DNA from: an uncultured beta proteobacterium | Lineage (GTDB): Bacteria; Pseudomonadota; Gammaproteobacteria; Burkholderiales; Burkholderiaceae_B | Assembly: GCA_903924715.1 (NCBI GenBank) | Contig: CAIYCP010000068.1 | Coordinates: 1 to 6,286 of the forward strand | DNA length: 6,286 bases | Direction: 5' to 3' | Part shown: positions 5,655 through 6,286 of the stretch, in pieces | Numbering within the stretch: position 1 is the first letter of the stretch | How the letters are laid out: each line of letters begins with the position of its first letter | Program-made: the position numbers and the translations under genes | The notes under the pieces: generated by a model | The model's input: the letters and a program-made list of their open reading frames with translations, nothing else | Told to the model about the DNA's origin: nothing | Database searches by the model: none

Positions 5655-6281
5655 CTATTTAAGCGCGACAGCAAAGCCACGCTGCACCGCCGGCCGGGCC
5701 ATCATCGTTTCATACCAACGTTTTACATTCGAAAAATCGTTTAGATCAACCTGATGACGCTGATGGCGCCAAGCCCACCCCAAGATTGCAAAGTCAGCGA
5801 TCGAAAGTTCATCAGCAAAAAATGTATGTTCGGCTAGACGTTGATCCATGACGCCGTACAGACGTCGCGTTTCTTTCATGTAGCGCGCTAAGCCATAGCG
5901 CTTGTCGTCCTCATTGGCCAAGCCCAAGAAGTGATGCACCTGCCCAGGCATCGGTCCAAATCCCGCCATCTGAAACATGAGCCACTCAAACACCGCAATC
6001 CGTGCCCGAGCATCCGTTGGCAAAAACTTGCCTGTCTTTTCGGCTAAATAAATCAAAATGGCACCCGACTCAAAAACACTGACCGGCTTTGACCCTGGGC
6101 CATCTGTATCCAGAATCGCAGGGATTTTATTGTTGGGGCTTAGCTTTAAAAACGCTGGCTTGAATTGTTCATCTTTGCCAATATCAACAGTATGCACAGT
6201 GTAGGGCAAGCCCATTTCTTCAAGTGCCACCGAAATCTTGCGGCCGTTAGGCGTATCAAAGGTATGTAATTGAATAGTCAT
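5655..6281 (-). CDS. Nu-class glutathione S-transferase (YfcG/YghU-like)
   Basis: This 208-residue soluble enzyme has an N-terminal thioredoxin-like domain (1-85) and a helical C-terminal domain. The start DTPNGRKISVALEE (9-22) is the Nu-class signature, in which Thr10 and Asn12 contact the glutathione sulfur in place of the usual Tyr, Ser or Cys. NKIPAI (51-56) contains the cis-proline, ESGAILIYLAEKTGKFL (71-87) supplies the Glu71-Ser72 glutathione-binding pair, and SIADFA (160-165) is the N-capping box of the C-terminal core. FGPMPGQVHHF (108-118) is close to the E. coli YfcG segment as I recall it. Such proteins show disulfide-bond reductase activity towards small disulfides and little classical conjugation. 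The gene faces the TauE gene tail to tail with a 37-nt gap. The ATG lies 5 nt from the window edge, so its ribosome-binding site and promoter cannot be seen. Confidence 0.93.
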   Translation of the reverse strand: MTIQLHTFDTPNGRKISVALEEMGLPYTVHTVDIGKDEQFKPAFLKLSPNNKIPAILDTDGPGSKPVSVFESGAILIYLAEKTGKFLPTDARARIAVFEWLMFQMAGFGPMPGQVHHFLGLANEDDKRYGLARYMKETRRLYGVMDQRLAEHTFFADELSIADFAILGWAWRHQRHQVDLNDFSNVKRWYETMMARPAVQRGFAVALK

Positions 6282-6286
6282 TGAAA

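Overview
The window looks like an ordinary chromosomal stretch of accessory metabolism from a betaproteobacterium, most likely Burkholderiales. The main clue is the Bug/TctC-type solute-binding protein, a family strongly expanded in that order. A TfdA-like dioxygenase, a Nu-class glutathione transferase and a moderate GC content fit this. I see no rRNA, tRNA, insertion sequence, CRISPR array or phage gene. The assignment rests on gene content alone, and I recognise no species-specific marker.

Layout. Positions 1-1250 (+) hold the end of a 3-hydroxyisobutyrate-dehydrogenase-type oxidoreductase and, 20 nt later, an exported Bug solute-binding protein. This block ends against 1274-3261 (-), which holds a periplasmic catalase-family peroxidase followed 44 nt later by trhO, a rhodanese-domain tRNA U34 hydroxylase. 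A short perfect inverted repeat lies exactly between the two converging stop codons. A 172-bp divergent control region (3262-3433) separates the peroxidase from a rightward three-gene run (3434-5617): a TfdA-like Fe(II)/2-oxoglutarate dioxygenase, an exported cupin and a TauE/SafE membrane transporter. A leftward Nu-class glutathione transferase (5655-6281) closes the window.

How the genes may work together. The dioxygenase-cupin-TauE run is the most coherent unit. A cytoplasmic 2-oxoglutarate-dependent oxygenase would cleave an ether, sulfonate or similar substrate. TauE/SafE proteins are associated with movement of sulfite or small organic anions across the inner membrane. The role of the periplasmic cupin is open. 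The Bug protein, the dehydrogenase and the glutathione transferase are common neighbours in organic-acid and aromatic catabolism, but their link to this unit is only positional. The peroxidase and trhO share a direction and both have oxygen-related chemistry.

The most unusual non-coding content is the divergent control region, which packs a dyad around GGCC, overlapping GGTT/AACC repeats beside a TTGACG hexamer, and a 33-nt imperfect stem-loop just upstream of the dioxygenase start. I found no clearly new class of system. The candidate worth following is the dioxygenase-cupin-TauE cassette.
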